This document shows positions 9,331-21,164 of a DNA stretch of 64,000 nucleotides, one piece after another (the first letter of the stretch is position 1; every line of letters starts with the position of its first letter). Below the pieces are notes generated by a model. The model was not told the origin of the DNA and did no database searches. It was given only the letters and a program-made list of their open reading frames with translations. Where the stretch lies: the NCBI GenBank assembly GCA_019918135.1, contig WBZZ01004751.1, forward strand, positions 146,001 through 210,000, given 5' to 3'. Made by a program: the position numbers and the translations under genes. The stretch comes from Paulinella micropora (Eukaryota > Cercozoa > Imbricatea > Euglyphida > Paulinellidae).

Positions 9331-9578
9331 TTCCGCGACTGTCAATTTTGCGGCCAGATTTTACTCGCAATTAAGGTGTTTCGCAAAATACGGGCGTTTC
9401 ACGGGCAAATTTCCCGGGCCCGCGATTGTCTCAAAAAAGGTCCGGCCCCCCCTCCCCTCCTTCCTTTTTTGTTTGCTGGTTCTCCCGGCCCCCCTCCCCC
9501 TCCCTCGCGCAATTGGCCCGGCGTCTTCTCGGCCAAATTGACCTTTCCCAAATTTTTTGTGCCTGTGCCTGGCAACCG

Positions 9579-9586
9579 TATAAAAG
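9579..9586 (+). promoter_or_regulatory. TATA box (tataaaag)
   Basis: tataaaag 19 bases upstream of the ATG at 9605; the clearest core promoter in the window, in front of a decayed LRR gene. The spacing implies a very short leader. Confidence 0.5.
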
Positions 9587-9604
9587 ACAGGTGCAGCAGC
9601 CAAC

Positions 9605-10310
9605 ATGTCTCAAGAGAAATGTTCGGGGTGCTATACTGGAGGTGCCGAAATCACGGACGAACAGCTGCGGGAGGCTTTGAGAAGACAACCAAACCTCAAC
9701 AAACTTGTTCTCGCCGACTGCCAAAACATCACGTCCGAGGGCCTAAACACACGTGGCAAAAGAGGCAACCAAGCTTGAACAGCTGGATGTCCGTAACTCT
9801 GTTGTTGACATGGAGGGTCTCGATCATTGCAAGAAAATCCGATCGCTTAAAAAGCTCGAGATCGATGGTTGCGCACGCATTCCCACAGCTTACATCGACG
9901 AATTTTGCAAGGCCAGCCCAGGTTGCACAATTTACTTTAAGAATTACGGCTATACCGAGGCGGGGCTTAGAAGAGCAATACAAGACTCTCGAAATTATTA
10001 TAGCAATATCGAAGCTTTTAGGTGAGGGAAAGATCACCTATGATCTGCGGGAGATTGAACTCTCACTAGCCAGCAAGACCAGCACAAAAAGGTCTTGACT
10101 ACGCCAAGAAAGTCAAATCGCTGCAAAAGCTACGCATCGGGGGGGGGGGGGGGGGGTTTACGAACGCGTTCATGGAGACTACTACCTTGAAGAATTTGGC
10201 AAGGCAGGCCAACGTTGCACAGTTTTTTTTACTGAAACAGGAGGCAATACCTCTGTACTTCCGTCGGGTTCCCTTAACCAAAAAATCGCTGCTTGTTCTT
10301 ACCATTGATT
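9605..10310 (+). pseudogene. Decayed leucine-rich repeat gene (frameshifts, G18 run)
   Basis: ATG 9605 opens an LRR-like frame (ITDEQLREALRRQPNLNKLV, then LADCQNITSEGL) that shifts near 9750 and stops. The adjacent frame continues it (KLEQLDVRNSVVDMEGLDHC ... KKLEIDGCARIPTAYIDEFC) to 10,025. A second, more damaged copy follows at about 10,105-10,310 (AKKVKSLQKLRIGG ... EFGKAGQRCTVFF), interrupted by 18 G at 10,139. The pattern suggests a tandem LRR gene that lost its frame. A TATA box precedes it. A programmed frameshift is unlikely because there are several breaks. Confidence 0.7.
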
Positions 10311-10316
10311 TAATAA

Positions 10317-10332
10317 TTTTTTTTTAAAAAAA
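10317..10332. terminator. T9A7 palindrome beyond the HYR gene 3' end
   Basis: T9 directly followed by A7, with a second palindromic patch at 10,371-10,390 (agcttcttttaaaaaaagct). Both lie just past the end of the minus-strand HYR gene. Candidate 3'-end signal by position only. Confidence 0.35.
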
Positions 10333-10416
10333 GCAATTCTCTTTGGAAGTTTTTTCTTCTTCTCGTCAGAGCTTCTTTTAAAAAAAGCTTCTTCTCCCTC
10401 GCACTTTTCTGTTTCT

Positions 10417-13400
10417 TTACAAGATCTGACGCTCGCGGCTGTCTTCGGCCACGTCGCGTTCGCCGTGTAGCAGGCTCGGCCTTTCACGGCTCGGCCTTTG
10501 GCGGCTGACAGGCGTGCCGGCCCCGCTCGAAGTGCCATCGACGTTGCGGCGGTGCAGGTCGGCCCTGGAAGAAGCGGCATGCGCGCTGTCGTCAGGACTC
10601 AAGTTGTCGGGCTTGCGTGCACGGCGCCAGTACCAAACGCCGGCGCCCAACAACAGGAGCACGCCCACCGCCGCGGCCACGCCGCAGACAATTTCCTTCC
10701 AGCCGAATTGCGGCGGCCCCGCGACCTCCTCCGCCGCCGCCGCCGGGGGCGGCTGCTGCTCATTTGTGCCACCGGTGCCGACGATCGTCAGGCCGAACGT
10801 TTCCTGCTGCGCGAGCGCCGCGGCGTAGCCCGGCTCCCCTTCGGCCGCCGCCGCGCGGCGGCGTCGGCTGGGCAGCCGTTTGTACCAGGCGGGCAATGGC
10901 GTCGTCGGGTCAGAGGCCGCCCACCGCGTGACAACCGGCTGGGCCGGGGCGGTCGGCAGCGCCAGCACAACCCGGCGGCGCCTGCCGTTGACGCCCAGGT
11001 ACTCCACGTCCACGTTGAAACTGAGCTGCACCAGCACCTCGGTGGAGTTGTAGTCGGGGACGGGCAGGTCGGCGCACAGCACCACGACGTTGCTCACGGG
11101 CGCGTCGGGCTGCAGCACGGTAAAGTTCTCGGCCACGTAGGTGGTGCCGTTGATGAGGAAGTCGAGCCCCGCCTGCTCGTTCAGCGTGACCTTGCTGACG
11201 ATCACGTCCTGGCCGGACTTGACGTAGCCGACAAAGCACAGGCGCGTAGAGGATGTCGATTGGTTGCTGTGCGCGAAAAACACGGTCGTGGTCGCGATGT
11301 CAGCCTCGTCGAGCTGCGACGTCGTGGCCGCGGCCAGCTGCGCCAGCAGCTGCAGCGCGTACGACTCGTTGATGGGCAGCGCGCCGCCCCGCAGGCTGTT
11401 GCTGGCCAGCTCGATGGCGCAGAACTCCTGCGCCGCAAAGGCCAGCTCGACCTCGCGCACGGCCGTGACGGCGCAGCCACCGGCGATGTGGCTGAGGCCT
11501 TGCGTCATGCCCGTGCAGCTGGTGTCGTGCGGCACGACAATCGTCGTTTGCACGGGGTCGCACGTGCCGAGCACAAAGGCGGCCTCGTAGTACTGGAAGC
11601 ACAGCCCGTCGTACGAGGACTGGCGCGCCAGCGAGCTGTCGCAGTTGGACGAGGCAACGGCACTGTCGCTGGAAACTGACACGTTGCTGACGTTGCCGGC
11701 TGACAAGAGGGTCCCGGTGCCGACGGCGCCGACGTACGGGTAGTTGATGGCCGTGACGTAAGACACCGTGCCCTGGAACACGTTGCCGTGGCGCGACACC
11801 GAGAAGGACAGCACGAGCGACTGCAGCGCCGGCACGTCGTAGGCCGGCTCCACGGTGAAGTTGTAGTCGCAACTGCCGGGCTGCATGTTGGGCGGCGACG
11901 ACTGGTCGGCCAGCGTCGCGTGCACGGCGTAGTCGCCCGCGCCGAACCGCCACGCGGACAGGAGCCGCCGTCGTCGGCCGTGTTTTGGTACAAGACCGTG
12001 CCGACACTTGAGCGCACGGTGACGTTGGTCGTGAGCGCGCCCGGCAGGTTGTCGTAGCCCAGGGGCGCAAACGTATAGAAGGCGCCGCCGCCGGGCAGGG
12101 TGGTGTTGGTGTCGCCGGGCATGGCAATGCGCACGGTGCGCGACGCCCAGCCCGTGCCGCCGAGGCCCGGCGGGCAATTGGAGAACACGGGCGGCGTGTC
12201 GTCCTCGACGACGCCCGTGACGGTGCACGAGGCCGAGTTGCCCGCCTCGTCGAAGATCGTGACGGTTGTCGAGGTGTTGCGTTCGCCGTCCAGAGTGCCG
12301 AGGTTGACCACGGTGGTGCTGTTGCGGCTGACGCCGTCGGCCAAGTACAGATTGTCGCCAAAGTGCAGCGTGAGCGGCGCGAACGTGCAGTTGGGCGTGA
12401 ACACTGTACCGCAGGTCGACGTGTACAGCACTAACGGCACCGGCGGGCAGTCGAAGAACACGGGCGGCTCCGCGTCTGTGAGAGTTACGGTCAGCGTAAA
12501 CGTCGCGTCGTTTGCCTGTTCGTCGTAGGCCGTGAAGTTGAACACGTTGGCGCCCAGCTGTAGCGTGTGGTCGAGCAGCAGCGCGAGCGTGTCCAAATAG
12601 ACGAGGAAGTGATCCGTGTAGAAGTTGGCCGCCGGGCTGCCGGAGGCGTTCACGGCGGGAAAGTAGACGGCCCAGTCCGCATTAGTAGGGTCGGCGAGCA
12701 CGGCGGCGCGCACGTTGGGCGGCGCCGCATTCGTGAAGGTCAACAGCTGCAGCGCCCGCAGCCGTGCGCTCTCGGTGACGCTGGCCGACGACGCGCCACG
12801 GACGTCGACGTTCGTCACGCCGACCGAATCGAGCCAGTACGGCACCTGGATATTAGCGTTATCGGCGCCGTAGTTGCTGGTCAGCATCTGCAGCGCACTG
12901 TCGCCAAAGTGGTAGTAACTGGACGACGGGTCCGAGCGCGCGGCATAAACCAGTGCGCCACTGGCCGCGCACGTCGTTGAGAGCTGGTTGCACAGCGCGA
13001 GCGGTACCACGTCGTCCAACAGCACGAAGTCGCACGTGTCGAGCCGCACCACGTTGTTACTGGCGCTGGTGCCGCTCCAGCCACCATTGAACGGTTGCGT
13101 GTAGCCCGCGCTGTACACCCTGACGATCGAACCATTAGTGACGCCAACTGTACCGAGCACCGGGTGCAACGCGAGGTTGGCGCAGCCCGCGAAGGCGTTG
13201 TCAGAACAGCCCGGGCAGGGCGCGAAGGGCAAATAACAGGCGCCGCCGCTGGGCGCGCAGTACAGCGCCTGCACTGGTGGCACGGGCGCCGCCAGGGCGG
13301 CCGCCAAATTCACATAAGTGCCAAAGCTGGTGCCGAGCCCGCTGGCGTTGGCGAAATGCGACGCCGCCAGCGTCGACAGCAGCAGCGGCTCGGTGGTGTC

Positions 13401-16400
13401 CGGGCACGCCAGCTCGGGCGTGGCGCCGTCCAGCAGCACGAAGCGCAGCGAGCACGTGGAGTTGAGGCCCGAGTGGGCGTCCACGGCCGTGACGAGCACC
13501 GTGAGGTTGAAAGGTATCAGGCGCACGTCCAGCTGCGGCAGCGTGCGCACAAATACCACCTCGTTGGCATCGCCAACCACCAGGTCGTAGTACAGCTGCG
13601 GCGACGGGTCCGAGTTATCGGTCACGTTGAAAAAGTTATTGACGTTAATCACGTAGCTGGCGCTGCCGACGACGATCGTCAGGTCAACAGCAGGGCAGTT
13701 GGTAAACACCGGCGCTTGGTTATCCAGCACCCAGACCGCGAACTGACAGAAGCCCGTGTTGCCGTACGCGTCCTGGTGGCTGCGCGTGAGCACGTGGAAA
13801 GCGTCCGCGCCGGTGTACACGAGTGGGGCGGGGACCGGAAATACCAGCTGCACATCTGCGTCAAAGTTGTCGATCGCAGTGGCGGTAGCAGACGTGCCGT
13901 TCCAGTAGTTGACGCCCGGCAGCGTCTGCACCGTCATGTTCGGACAAGTGAGCCGGGGCGCTTCCACGTCGTCGATGGTAATTTGTAGCGCGCAGTCCAC
14001 GGCCTGGTTGCCGCTCGAGTCGGCGCCGACCCACGTCAGCGTCGTGGTGCCGATGTAGAAGCGCACGAGCTCGGGCATGACGACAGTGGGCGCCTGCAGC
14101 GTGGCCACTGTGCTGTCGAAGGCCACGTAGCGCGTGGTTTCGGTTTCGTCCACCAGTGCCCGTGTGTAGTAGCCAAAGCGCATCGAGTAGTTCTTCCCGG
14201 GGTCGTTGCCGTACGTAATTGCCGTGCCGGGTACATTACCGTCGAGCGCACACACGAAGTACGGCGCCAGCACGTCCTGCACTGTCACGAGCCACGTACA
14301 GCCCGGGTCCACGAAGCCGCCGTCGCCCAGCGCGCGCACCGTCACCGACGTGGTCTGCGCCGCCGCAAAGTGGCCGACCGTCAGCGAAGTCGTGTTGAGG
14401 TACAGCGCGGTCGGGGTGCCGGTGGACACGAGGCGCAGCTGGTCGAAGGTCGTGCCGGGATTGAGGGAGACGCGCTCGGCCAGGTCCCACGACGCCTCGC
14501 TCCAGCTGCAGCCACTGGCGGAGTTGTTCACCACGATCGTCGCGTCGCTCAGGCACTGCAGCAGGTTGCCCTCGGCCCGCAACGGCTCGCCGATCACGAC
14601 GACGCCGGTGCGGCAGAGGCGGAAGGTCCAGCAAGACGTAGTCGCGTTGTAGCTGCTCTCGAGGTTGAGCGGCGCGCAGTACAGGTCCGCGTTCACGAGC
14701 GTGTTGTTCTCGGCCAGCACGAAGGCCGCCAACTGGCGGCTGGCGTTCTGGAAGTCGCAGCCGCGCACGTCGAGCCGCAGCGCGTCGCCGGCGGTCGCGA
14801 CGTTGGCCACCGTGTTGACAGCACCAGCCGGGTACCACTCCAGCACCAGCTGTTCGTCGGGCAGGAGCAGCGCCGAGGTTACTTGCGTCGCGTTGAAGCT
14901 CACGTACGGCGAGCTGCTGGTGTTGCGCTCCCAGAAGCGGTAGCTGTAGTGCAGCGTGCCGACGCCGTTGGGCAGCAGTAGTACGTCGTGAACGTGAGGC
15001 CCTTGACGGCCGTGAAGTCGGGCTTCAGCGCGTCCACGCGCCAGTCGCCCGACTGGAGTGTCGTGGTCACGGTACCGTTCCCGCACCGCGTGCCCTGCAG
15101 GTCCGCCGTGTCAACCGCACACGGACTGCCGGTGCACACCTGCAGGCAGCCGCCCAGCGGGTCCGGCGTGTACCCCGCGCCGCACTCGCACGCAGCTGTA
15201 CAGCCCCAGCTCTCCGGGTGCGGGCTCACCTCGCACTGCTCAGCGGGCCCGTGCTCGCCGTAGAAGTCCAGCAGCCCGTCGCCGCAGAAGCCCGTGAGCG
15301 TAATCCGGACCACGCAGGAGTCCGACGCGGGCGAGTTGGGGGATCCGTAGAAGTCCAGCAGCCCGTCGCCGCAGAAGCCCGTGAGCGTAATCCGGACCAC
15401 GCAGGAGGCCCGACTTGACGGGTATCGTGCCGGTGGCGTCGCACGTGACCACGGGCTTCTCGCGGTCCTGCAGGTCGTACATGACCGTGCACTGCACCTC
15501 GTTGCCCGCCTGGTCCGTCGCGGTCGCCACACAACGCACGGCCCTGGCCGCGAGCGTGGCGTTGTTGGTGTCGGCGTTGCTGCACGCGACCGTGACATTG
15601 GCGGGCCCCTGCACGTCAGAGCTCAGGTGGTCGATCCCGAAGCCCGCACTAATTGCGGGGTCCGCGCCGCAGGCATTTGCATCCATTGCCGTGTCGTAGT
15701 AGCTAGTAGTACCGTTGACTGTTCTTAGCACGGGGCCGTTGTGCGGGACGCTGGCGCACAGCACCGAGGGCGGCTGCACGTCGTGCACAAACACGGTGCG
15801 TACGCACGTAGCCCAGTTGCCCGACGGGTCCACGGCGGTATACGTCACGTAATGCTCGCCGTACGAGAGTTGTTGCCCGAAACCGTACGACGGCGTGACG
15901 AGCAAGAAGTCGCGCAGGCCCGGCGCCGCCACGCCCGAGCTTAAGATTGCGTTGTCGGCGACGCGCAGCAGCGAGAAGTCGGCCCAGAACTCGTCGCTCT
16001 GCGTGGTGAGCCAGAAGGTCGGCGAGCCGACCGAAATGTTCAGCTCGCTGCGCGGGCCCGTGTAGGCGCCGTCCACGCAGTCCAAGAAGACGGGCGGCGT
16101 CTCATCCACGACGTTGATGTCGAACGTGAGCGACAAAGTGGCCGTGCGCTGCGCGGTCAAGATCGGCGCGGTTGAGCTGCTGGTGTCCGCCGTGTTGTAG
16201 TCGTAGTCATAGTAGCCGCCGTCGCGCACCGAGGCCGTCACGGTCGTCACGCCCGGGTACAGGTACAGCCACGTGTTGACCTGGCCCACGACGCCATACT
16301 CGTTGTAAGGCACGGTGAAGGTCGCGGGCGTGATGGTCTGGTTGCCGGCCGCCGTGTTGGCGAACAACCCTGCCCACTGCGCCAGGCACGTGTAGTTGCC

Positions 16401-19283
16401 GCCGCCGACGCCGTTCCACGCACCGCCGCCTCCGCCGATGCCGATCTGCTGCGGGCGGCGGCGGCCGTCCGCGTAGTCGGTGCCGCCGTCGCCCGAGTTG
16501 TCCGCCTGCGCCAGCCGGCGTCGCTGCAGCCACACCGTACCAGCAGGGTTCGGGTCCGGGATCTGGCCGCTGTACACGGTGTTGGGGGGTACGGGCGCCG
16601 GGTCCTGTGCGGCCGGGAAGTTCAGGTGTTCAAAGGTTGGCGCACGAGCCGTGGGCAGTGCGCCCGTGCCGTTAACAACGGCCGGTGTCCCGGCGGGGCC
16701 CAGCCCGCAGTACACGCCCACGTACTGCGCCGCCCAGCTGGCGCCCTTGGGCAAGAACTCGTAGTCGTAGGCCGCGTTATCGACCCAGATCCACAGGTCC
16801 ATGGGGTGGATCGCGAGCGAGCGCCGCGCCACCGCTCCGGGGTTCAGCAGTTGCAGCGCGCCCCCGGTCCACACGTCCGGGGGCAGCGTGTACGTCACGG
16901 ACAGTTGTTGCGCCATCTGGCCTACCGCCTGCGGCGCCGAGGTGTCGCGCACCTCGTAGTCCACGAGGCACACCGCGACGTTACCCACGTCGTCAGTAGC
17001 AGCGTAGCTGACACGCAGCGACCAGCCAAACTGCAGCGCCGTGACGTCGCCCGCGAGCTCCGGCGGCCGCAGAAACAGGGCCGGCAACCGCAGCCCGGCG
17101 GACGACAGCAGTTGGCTGCCTGCGTCCGCGCCACTCGCCGCCAACAGCTCCGACAACTGCAACGTATAGTCTAGGTCGCAACCCCACTGCTCGATCGTGT
17201 ACAGCCAGCTGGACTCGCCCGCGCCGGGGTAGGCGCAGAACGTGGCGTCGCCGTCAGCCGAGGGGTAGCAGCCGGTGGAGAACGTGGTCAGATAGTCGGG
17301 GCGGCCCGCGTCGCCGACCAACGCGTTACAGCCCGCCGGGCCCGACACGTTCACGTAGACCGAACCCCAATTGGCGCTGGTGTCCTGGCCGGTATTAGCG
17401 TCGGACACAAACTGGTACCAGGCGTTGGCGTGCAAATGTACGGTAACACAGTTGCCACCCGCATCGGCAGCCGAGCTGCCCTGCAGCACTGTCGCGTTGA
17501 ACGACGGGCACGCCGAGCGCCCGGGCTGCGTGCGCTGCACGGCGCGCACGAATTCGGTCTGCGCGCCAGTGGCATTGAAGCGCAGCTGCGCACTGTTAAG
17601 CGGCGCGCTCAGGCCGCCGGCCTGTACCTCAGACGTTTGCGTAGGTAGCAGCACGTGGTACGAGCCGTAGGCCGTGCCCGGGTAAACAGCTTGGCGCGGC
17701 ACTCCGTGGCGCGCCATGACATCTGCCGCGATCTCGTCCCCGCGCGACACGCCGTTCGCGCCGCAGCTGATGGCAGGCGGCGTGTTGTCGATGACGAGCG
17801 TGAAGTTGCACCACGCCAGATTGCCCGCTTCGTCGTACACGTCGGCGTTGACCGCGTACGTGCCATCGGGCAGGTAGCGCCGCACGGCAGTCCCGGTGCC
17901 AAAGGCAGTGGTGTAGTTCTGCAGCAGCGGGCCGAACCGCGACTGGAACGAGTACACGTTGCAGTGCGTGTTGTTGTCGTCGATGTTGTCGTCGCTGTGG
18001 TCGCACAAGTCTTGCGAGAACAGCTCCAGCAGCCTCAGGTCATTGGTGCCAAAGCCCGCCGCGTACCACGCGGCCAACAGGGTCTGGCTCAGGCTGCCTC
18101 CCGCGCCCGTATCGGCGCGGTTCAGCGGGTCCAGGTAGGGCTCCGAGTCCTGGCCGCGCAGGCGCAGCTCGCGGCCGCCGGCGCACAGGCCGTAGCGCTC
18201 GAGGTTGGGCGGGGACGTGTCAATGACGTTCACGGTGAAGTTGCACTGTTGCACGTTGCCGGCCACGTCGGCAATCGAATAAGCTACCGCCCACACGTCC
18301 TTGACGTTTAGCACGTACGTGGCCATGCCGTGGTCGTACACAAAAGCACTGTGGTTCGGCGAACCCAGGTCGACGGTCGAGGCCGAGCCGCCCGGAGGCG
18401 TGATGGTGCGGTACACCTCGGCCACGCGGTAGAGGTCAGGCATCAGCGGTGACGTGCAGTCACACCACGACGGTACCGCGTAGCCGGGGGGGCCGTACGC
18501 CCCGCCCAGCGTGCTCAGCGACAGGAACGCGGCGTCGCTGTTCAAATTAATTGTCAAGGCGCCGGTCGGACAGTTGCGGCTGACCGGCGCGCTCGTGTCC
18601 TGCCCGCAATTGGCGTCCGCGTGCACTACGCCCGTGCACACGCCCGGCTCCCCGTCGGGGTCCACGGTGCTGCAGTTGCAGAAGTTGACGCCCTTGCTGG
18701 CGTTGGCTAGCCTGCGCCTGCCAATTGGTTGCGACTCCAGCACGCACTCAAAACCATAGCAATGCGACGTTTGGTAGCAGTCGTTGTCGATGAGACGTGT
18801 GGTGGCCTGGGATTCTAGGCGCAGCGACGCCGGGAAGCGGACCGTGAAGCTCAGCGGCAGCCGGAACGTCTGGGTCACGTTCAGCATCAAGAACCTGGTC
18901 TGGCGCGTACAGTTGACGTCGACCGAACCCGACAGCCGCAGATAGCCGTTGCCCTCGTCGTGCACCAGCAGCGTACAATCTGTGGTGTAGCGCAGGTACA
19001 CGACCTGCTGATCCCAGCAGGGATCCCCCGAAACCCTAGCAGTGGTAGGCAGGGTCTCGTTGCCACAGAAACTAGTTGCAGCAAAGAACGGCGAGGTCGC
19101 CGTGGTAAAACCGCTCGGGGTTTCGATGTTGAGCATGATGGCGGGGCTGCCCTCCAGCTGGCCCAGACCGGACCCATTGCTTAGGATCCTGGCCCTCCAA
19201 TTAACGCTTTGTGAAAACGACAACCCGCACGTCTGCCCGTATACTTGGACGCCAAGTAAGGCCAGGAGGACGAGGGTGCTCAT
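10417..19283 (-). CDS. Giant HYR-domain surface protein, frame broken three times
   Basis: About 2,950 codons. ATG 19,283 begins a signal peptide (MSTLVLLALLGVQVYG). The ectodomain contains many hyalin-type (HYR) units with the D.(A/T)PP.F..C and A.D..GN...C.F.V.V motifs, for example DDTPPVFSNCPPGLGG and DNQAPVFTNCPAVDL. A Cys-rich DUF4215/EGF-like patch lies at 15,100-15,320 (FCGDGLLDFYGEHG ... CECGAGYTPDP). A transmembrane helix (IVCGVAAAVGVLLLLGAGVW) and a basic tail end it. The frame shifts near 15,410, returns near 14,985 (compensating pair), and shifts again near 11,961. HYR units mediate extracellular adhesion, so a virion or host-cell surface role is inferred. The breaks may be sequencing indels in GC-rich DNA or real decay. 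Confidence 0.75.
15258..15407. repeat. 63-bp direct repeat inside the HYR gene
   Basis: Copies 15,258-15,320 and 15,345-15,407 are identical over 63 bp, separated by 24 bp (87-bp unit, 29 codons). Each encodes SCVVRITLTGFCGDGLLDFY. The first frame break sits at the edge of the second copy, which suggests recent duplication or an assembly problem. Confidence 0.85.
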
Positions 19284-19744
19284 TCTTTTTTTTGTTTTGT
19301 TTGTGTGTATCCTTTATTTTTTCTTAGCACCCAAAAAAGGGGAGCGGGAACAGAAAAAGACCTTTAAAAAAAAGAGGAGAGGAACGGGGGCTGGTGCGCG
19401 GTCGGGGTTTCTCTCTCTAGGACCGAAAAGTCGGGAGGGGGCTGTGCAGGGATTTGTTCTTTTAAATCCTTGGCGCCGCCCCTCCACACAACATCTACGC
19501 CCTTCCTTCTCGCTCGTCTGTTCCCCCCTGCCCTTCACCCTCCCCCTCCCACCCTCTTTTTTTTCATTTCGGCAACAGTAACAAAAACGGCCCCCCCCCT
19601 CCCCTCTCCTTTTCGCGCCTTTTGGAAACATCGACTTTCTCTCATCGCCGGGGCTTTCTTTTTTTGTTCTTGCTAATATCTCTTCTGTTGTCAAAGGCAG
19701 GCTACGATCCAAAAACAAAATATTTTTACTAGTGCAGCCCCCTG
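19284..19744. other. Gap between HYR and kinase genes
   Basis: 461 bases: promoter side of the HYR gene and 3' side of the kinase gene. It holds A/T runs next to ATG 19,283, a pyrimidine-rich stretch 19,500-19,620 with a C9 run, and an AT-rich patch at about 19,700. No gene seen. Confidence 0.5.
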
Positions 19745-20635
19745 TTAACGCCACTTTTTGAAATTGTCTTTGCACTCACCTATTACTTTGGCAATGTCGG
19801 TATGGACTTGTTTGACTTGACCAGGCGCTCTGCAAATCTCGACACACTCTCTTAAGTACGGGTCGTACCAGTGAGAATACTGGCCTGTCACGAGTTTGTG
19901 CTCCCATTCTAATTTGGCTTTTAGTACAGACTGGTTTCTGTCTAAGATATGTTGCTTGCGGGAATGGTAGGCCGAAGACCACGGCAGGGGGCCGGCCAGC
20001 ACTTCAAAGAAAGTGAAGACTAAGTTCCAGAGGTCGTCTCGCCAGTTGGGCGGTTTCTGCTTGTGGCTGTCCGTGCTCATGTAGGACAGCGTACCGGCCA
20101 ACGTGTTTTGGTGGCTTTTGGCGCCCAAGCCCGGAAAGACCGAGAGTCCGAAATCTAGGAGGCACACTTCCCCGCCGCGTCTGCGCAGTCCGATGTTTTG
20201 GGGTTTCAGGTCGCGGTGTACAAAGCCTTCGCGGTGGAGGGGCCACAACAACATTATAAGCCGTGCTAAATACTCCAGGGCTTCGCATTTTGCCGAATCC
20301 GACGTCCGCCACAGCAAGTGTTCAAGCGAGTACGGAATGAATTCCATGACTATGGCGCTGTAGTCTGCGCCCCGAACAATGACGAAGGGTTCGGGGACCA
20401 GCCCGATGGCGGTGTTTTCGTGGAAAAATAATTCTCGTTGGAAATTGAATTCTTCGGTGTGGATGGACCGGCTGTGTTTGGTATAGATTTTGATCGCGAC
20501 GGTTTCATGGGTAGGATTGTCAAGCAAGCAGCCTGCGCGCCACACGTGGGAATAGCCGCCCCTGTCCGATTCCTTTTCAAACCTAAAGAGGCCTACAAGA
20601 GGAGCGCCCGCGGAGACGTGGCGTGAACCAAACAT
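19745..20635 (-). CDS. Serine/threonine protein kinase, CK1-like
   Basis: 296 residues from ATG 20,635. A complete kinase core is visible: glycine-loop region RGGYSHVWRA (25-34), VAIKIY with the ATP-anchoring Lys 49, catalytic loop HRDLKPQN (140-147), DFG at 161-163, and GTLSYMSTDSHKQ at 181, whose GT..YMS...H form together with RDDL is typical of the casein kinase 1 group. Length is about that of a bare catalytic domain. No membrane segment or extra domain. All key residues are present, so an active kinase is expected. CK1-like kinases are frequent in giant viruses, where they act in virions or on host signalling. Confidence 0.85.
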   Translation of the reverse strand: MFGSRHVSAGAPLVGLFRFEKESDRGGYSHVWRAGCLLDNPTHETVAIKIYTKHSRSIHTEEFNFQRELFFHENTAIGLVPEPFVIVRGADYSAIVMEFIPYSLEHLLWRTSDSAKCEALEYLARLIMLLWPLHREGFVHRDLKPQNIGLRRRGGEVCLLDFGLSVFPGLGAKSHQNTLAGTLSYMSTDSHKQKPPNWRDDLWNLVFTFFEVLAGPLPWSSAYHSRKQHILDRNQSVLKAKLEWEHKLVTGQYSHWYDPYLRECVEICRAPGQVKQVHTDIAKVIGECKDNFKKWR

Positions 20636-21164
20636 AGTGGTAGCTAAAAAAAAGGCGGTCTAAAGAAATAAAGAAAAAGGAAAGATCCGTGCTTAGCTTA
20701 GCTTTTTTTTAAACTTGCCTGCAGCAACAGGCGGCGGCGAGGGTGGGCTCTGCCCCAAGAAAGACGACGGGGGAGAAGGGCGGGAGGGGGGGAGAGGAAG
20801 GCGGGGAGGGGGAGGTAGTGGAGGTGGTGGAAAAAGAAGCCATCTTTCTTCTGAGTTTTGGTTTTTTTTTTAAAACTCGGCCCCCCCTCCCCCTCGTCGA
20901 TATTTCCTCCCTGGCCCTTTTTCCCGCTTCTTTTTTTTGCGGGCTAAGCAGAGGAGAGGGAGGGAGAGGGAGGGGAGGGAACGTGATTCAAGGTGAGCAA
21001 AAATGACATTACAAAAAAACGGGGAGAGGGCAGGAGGGGGGGGGACGACACAGGAAGAAGAAGAAAATATCAGCCCATCAAATTTCTGGTAAGGTCGAAG
21101 GCCGATTTTTGAAGTCATTTTTAAGAAAGGTTTTCTTTGAGGTCGTACCCACCAGACCAAAAAA
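20636..21164. other. Divergent promoter gap, kinase / CxxC-repeat gene
   Basis: Between two divergent genes. Purine-rich blocks 20,745-20,830 and 20,940-21,050, T8-A3 and T10-A4 runs near 20,703 and 20,862, C and G runs near 20,880 and 21,035. No gene seen. Confidence 0.5.

Noticed and set aside
10498..11679. 393-codon plus-strand frame opposite the HYR gene
   Set aside because: Arg/Ala/Gly-rich shadow caused by GC-rich codons of the real minus-strand gene; no motif.
14370..14981. Plus-strand frames in the HYR and recombinase-like regions (also 54,599-55,444)
   Set aside because: Same GC-driven antisense openness; composition random and no start context.
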